From Bacteroidales bacterium (GTDB lineage Bacteria; Bacteroidota; Bacteroidia; Bacteroidales; UBA7960), in assembly GCA_007128045.1 (NCBI GenBank), contig SKYG01000063.1, forward strand, positions 1-6,629: a DNA stretch of 6,629 nt. The letters are read 5' to 3'. Numbering within the stretch: position 1 is the stretch's first letter; each line of letters begins with the position of its first letter. Made by a program: the position numbers and the translations under genes. This document shows positions 6,531-6,629 of this stretch, piece after piece. The notes beneath the pieces are model-generated. The model was not told the origin of the DNA. It saw only the letters and a list, made by a program, of their open reading frames with translations, and did not search any database.

Positions 6531-6629
6531 ATGAAAAAGAAACAGAAGCATTGGTCAAAAAGCCTACTTTTATGGCTCTCCAATATACTTGGCATATTGA
6601 TTTTTCTGCCCTTTTTACTTATTTTTATC
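6531..6629 (+). CDS. Membrane-anchored protein, N-terminal fragment, family unknown
   Basis: An ATG at 6531 opens a frame that runs 33 codons to the window edge with no stop. An in-frame TAA at 6489-6491 lies upstream and no other usable start follows it. The peptide starts MKKKQKHWSKSLLLWLSNIL: a strongly basic N-terminus (Lys 2-4, Lys6, Lys10), then a hydrophobic run from about residue 11 to 33 rich in Leu, Ile and Phe with no visible cleavage site. This is the pattern of a signal-anchor or first membrane segment with the N-terminus in the cytoplasm. Many Bacteroidota proteins begin this way, including TamB-like envelope proteins, but nothing in 33 residues identifies the family. It is divergent from the oxidoreductase operon. 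Confidence 0.65.
   Translation, partial: MKKKQKHWSKSLLLWLSNILGILIFLPFLLIFI

Noticed and set aside
6351..6551. Minus-strand frame of 66 codons in the divergent intergenic region
   Set aside because: It spans both promoter zones, overlaps the start of the divergent gene, and is a Phe/Lys/Ile-rich translation of AT-rich DNA without motifs.
1..6629. CRISPR arrays, tRNA or rRNA genes, insertion sequences, phage or defence genes
   Set aside because: No regularly spaced repeats, RNA gene signatures, transposase motifs or terminal inverted repeats were seen; the genes are housekeeping or metabolic.

Overview
The window looks like ordinary chromosomal DNA from a member of the Bacteroidota, probably an anaerobe or facultative anaerobe. 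Four things point there. SecD and SecF are fused into one long SecDF protein with an acidic insert. Two upstream regions carry the Bacteroidota -7 promoter motif TAnnTTTG. Shine-Dalgarno sequences are missing in front of most genes. A ferredoxin-dependent 2-oxoacid oxidoreductase of the VorB type is encoded. I cannot name a genus.

Layout, left to right. Positions 1-235 (minus) hold the first 78 codons of a secreted fasciclin (FAS1) domain protein that runs off the left edge. Positions 236-437 are intergenic and contain a strong hairpin (351-392), the likely secDF terminator. Positions 438-3545 (minus) encode SecDF, the proton-driven accessory part of the Sec translocon. Positions 3546-3673 are a short spacer with a candidate secDF promoter. 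Positions 3674-6348 (minus) hold a compact four-gene operon. In transcription order it encodes a small 2x[4Fe-4S] ferredoxin subunit, an alpha subunit (VorB type), a thiamine-diphosphate beta subunit and a gamma subunit. Together they form a 2-oxoacid:ferredoxin oxidoreductase. Positions 6349-6530 are a divergent intergenic region with a candidate operon promoter. Positions 6531-6629 (plus) are the first 33 codons of a membrane-anchored protein that runs off the right edge.

How the genes work together: the four oxidoreductase subunits should assemble into one cytoplasmic enzyme. It would decarboxylate a 2-oxoacid (branched-chain 2-oxoisovalerate or 2-oxoglutarate) to an acyl-CoA and pass the electrons to ferredoxin, or run in reverse. 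SecDF is functionally separate and helps pull proteins across the inner membrane. The fasciclin protein, with its signal peptide, is a plausible Sec substrate, but adjacency does not prove a link.

I did not find a new system here. The points that merit checking are small: the acidic SecDF insert, the single strong ribosome binding site embedded in the end of the alpha-subunit gene, the choice of start for that gene, the substrate of the oxidoreductase, and the intergenic hairpin and repeats.
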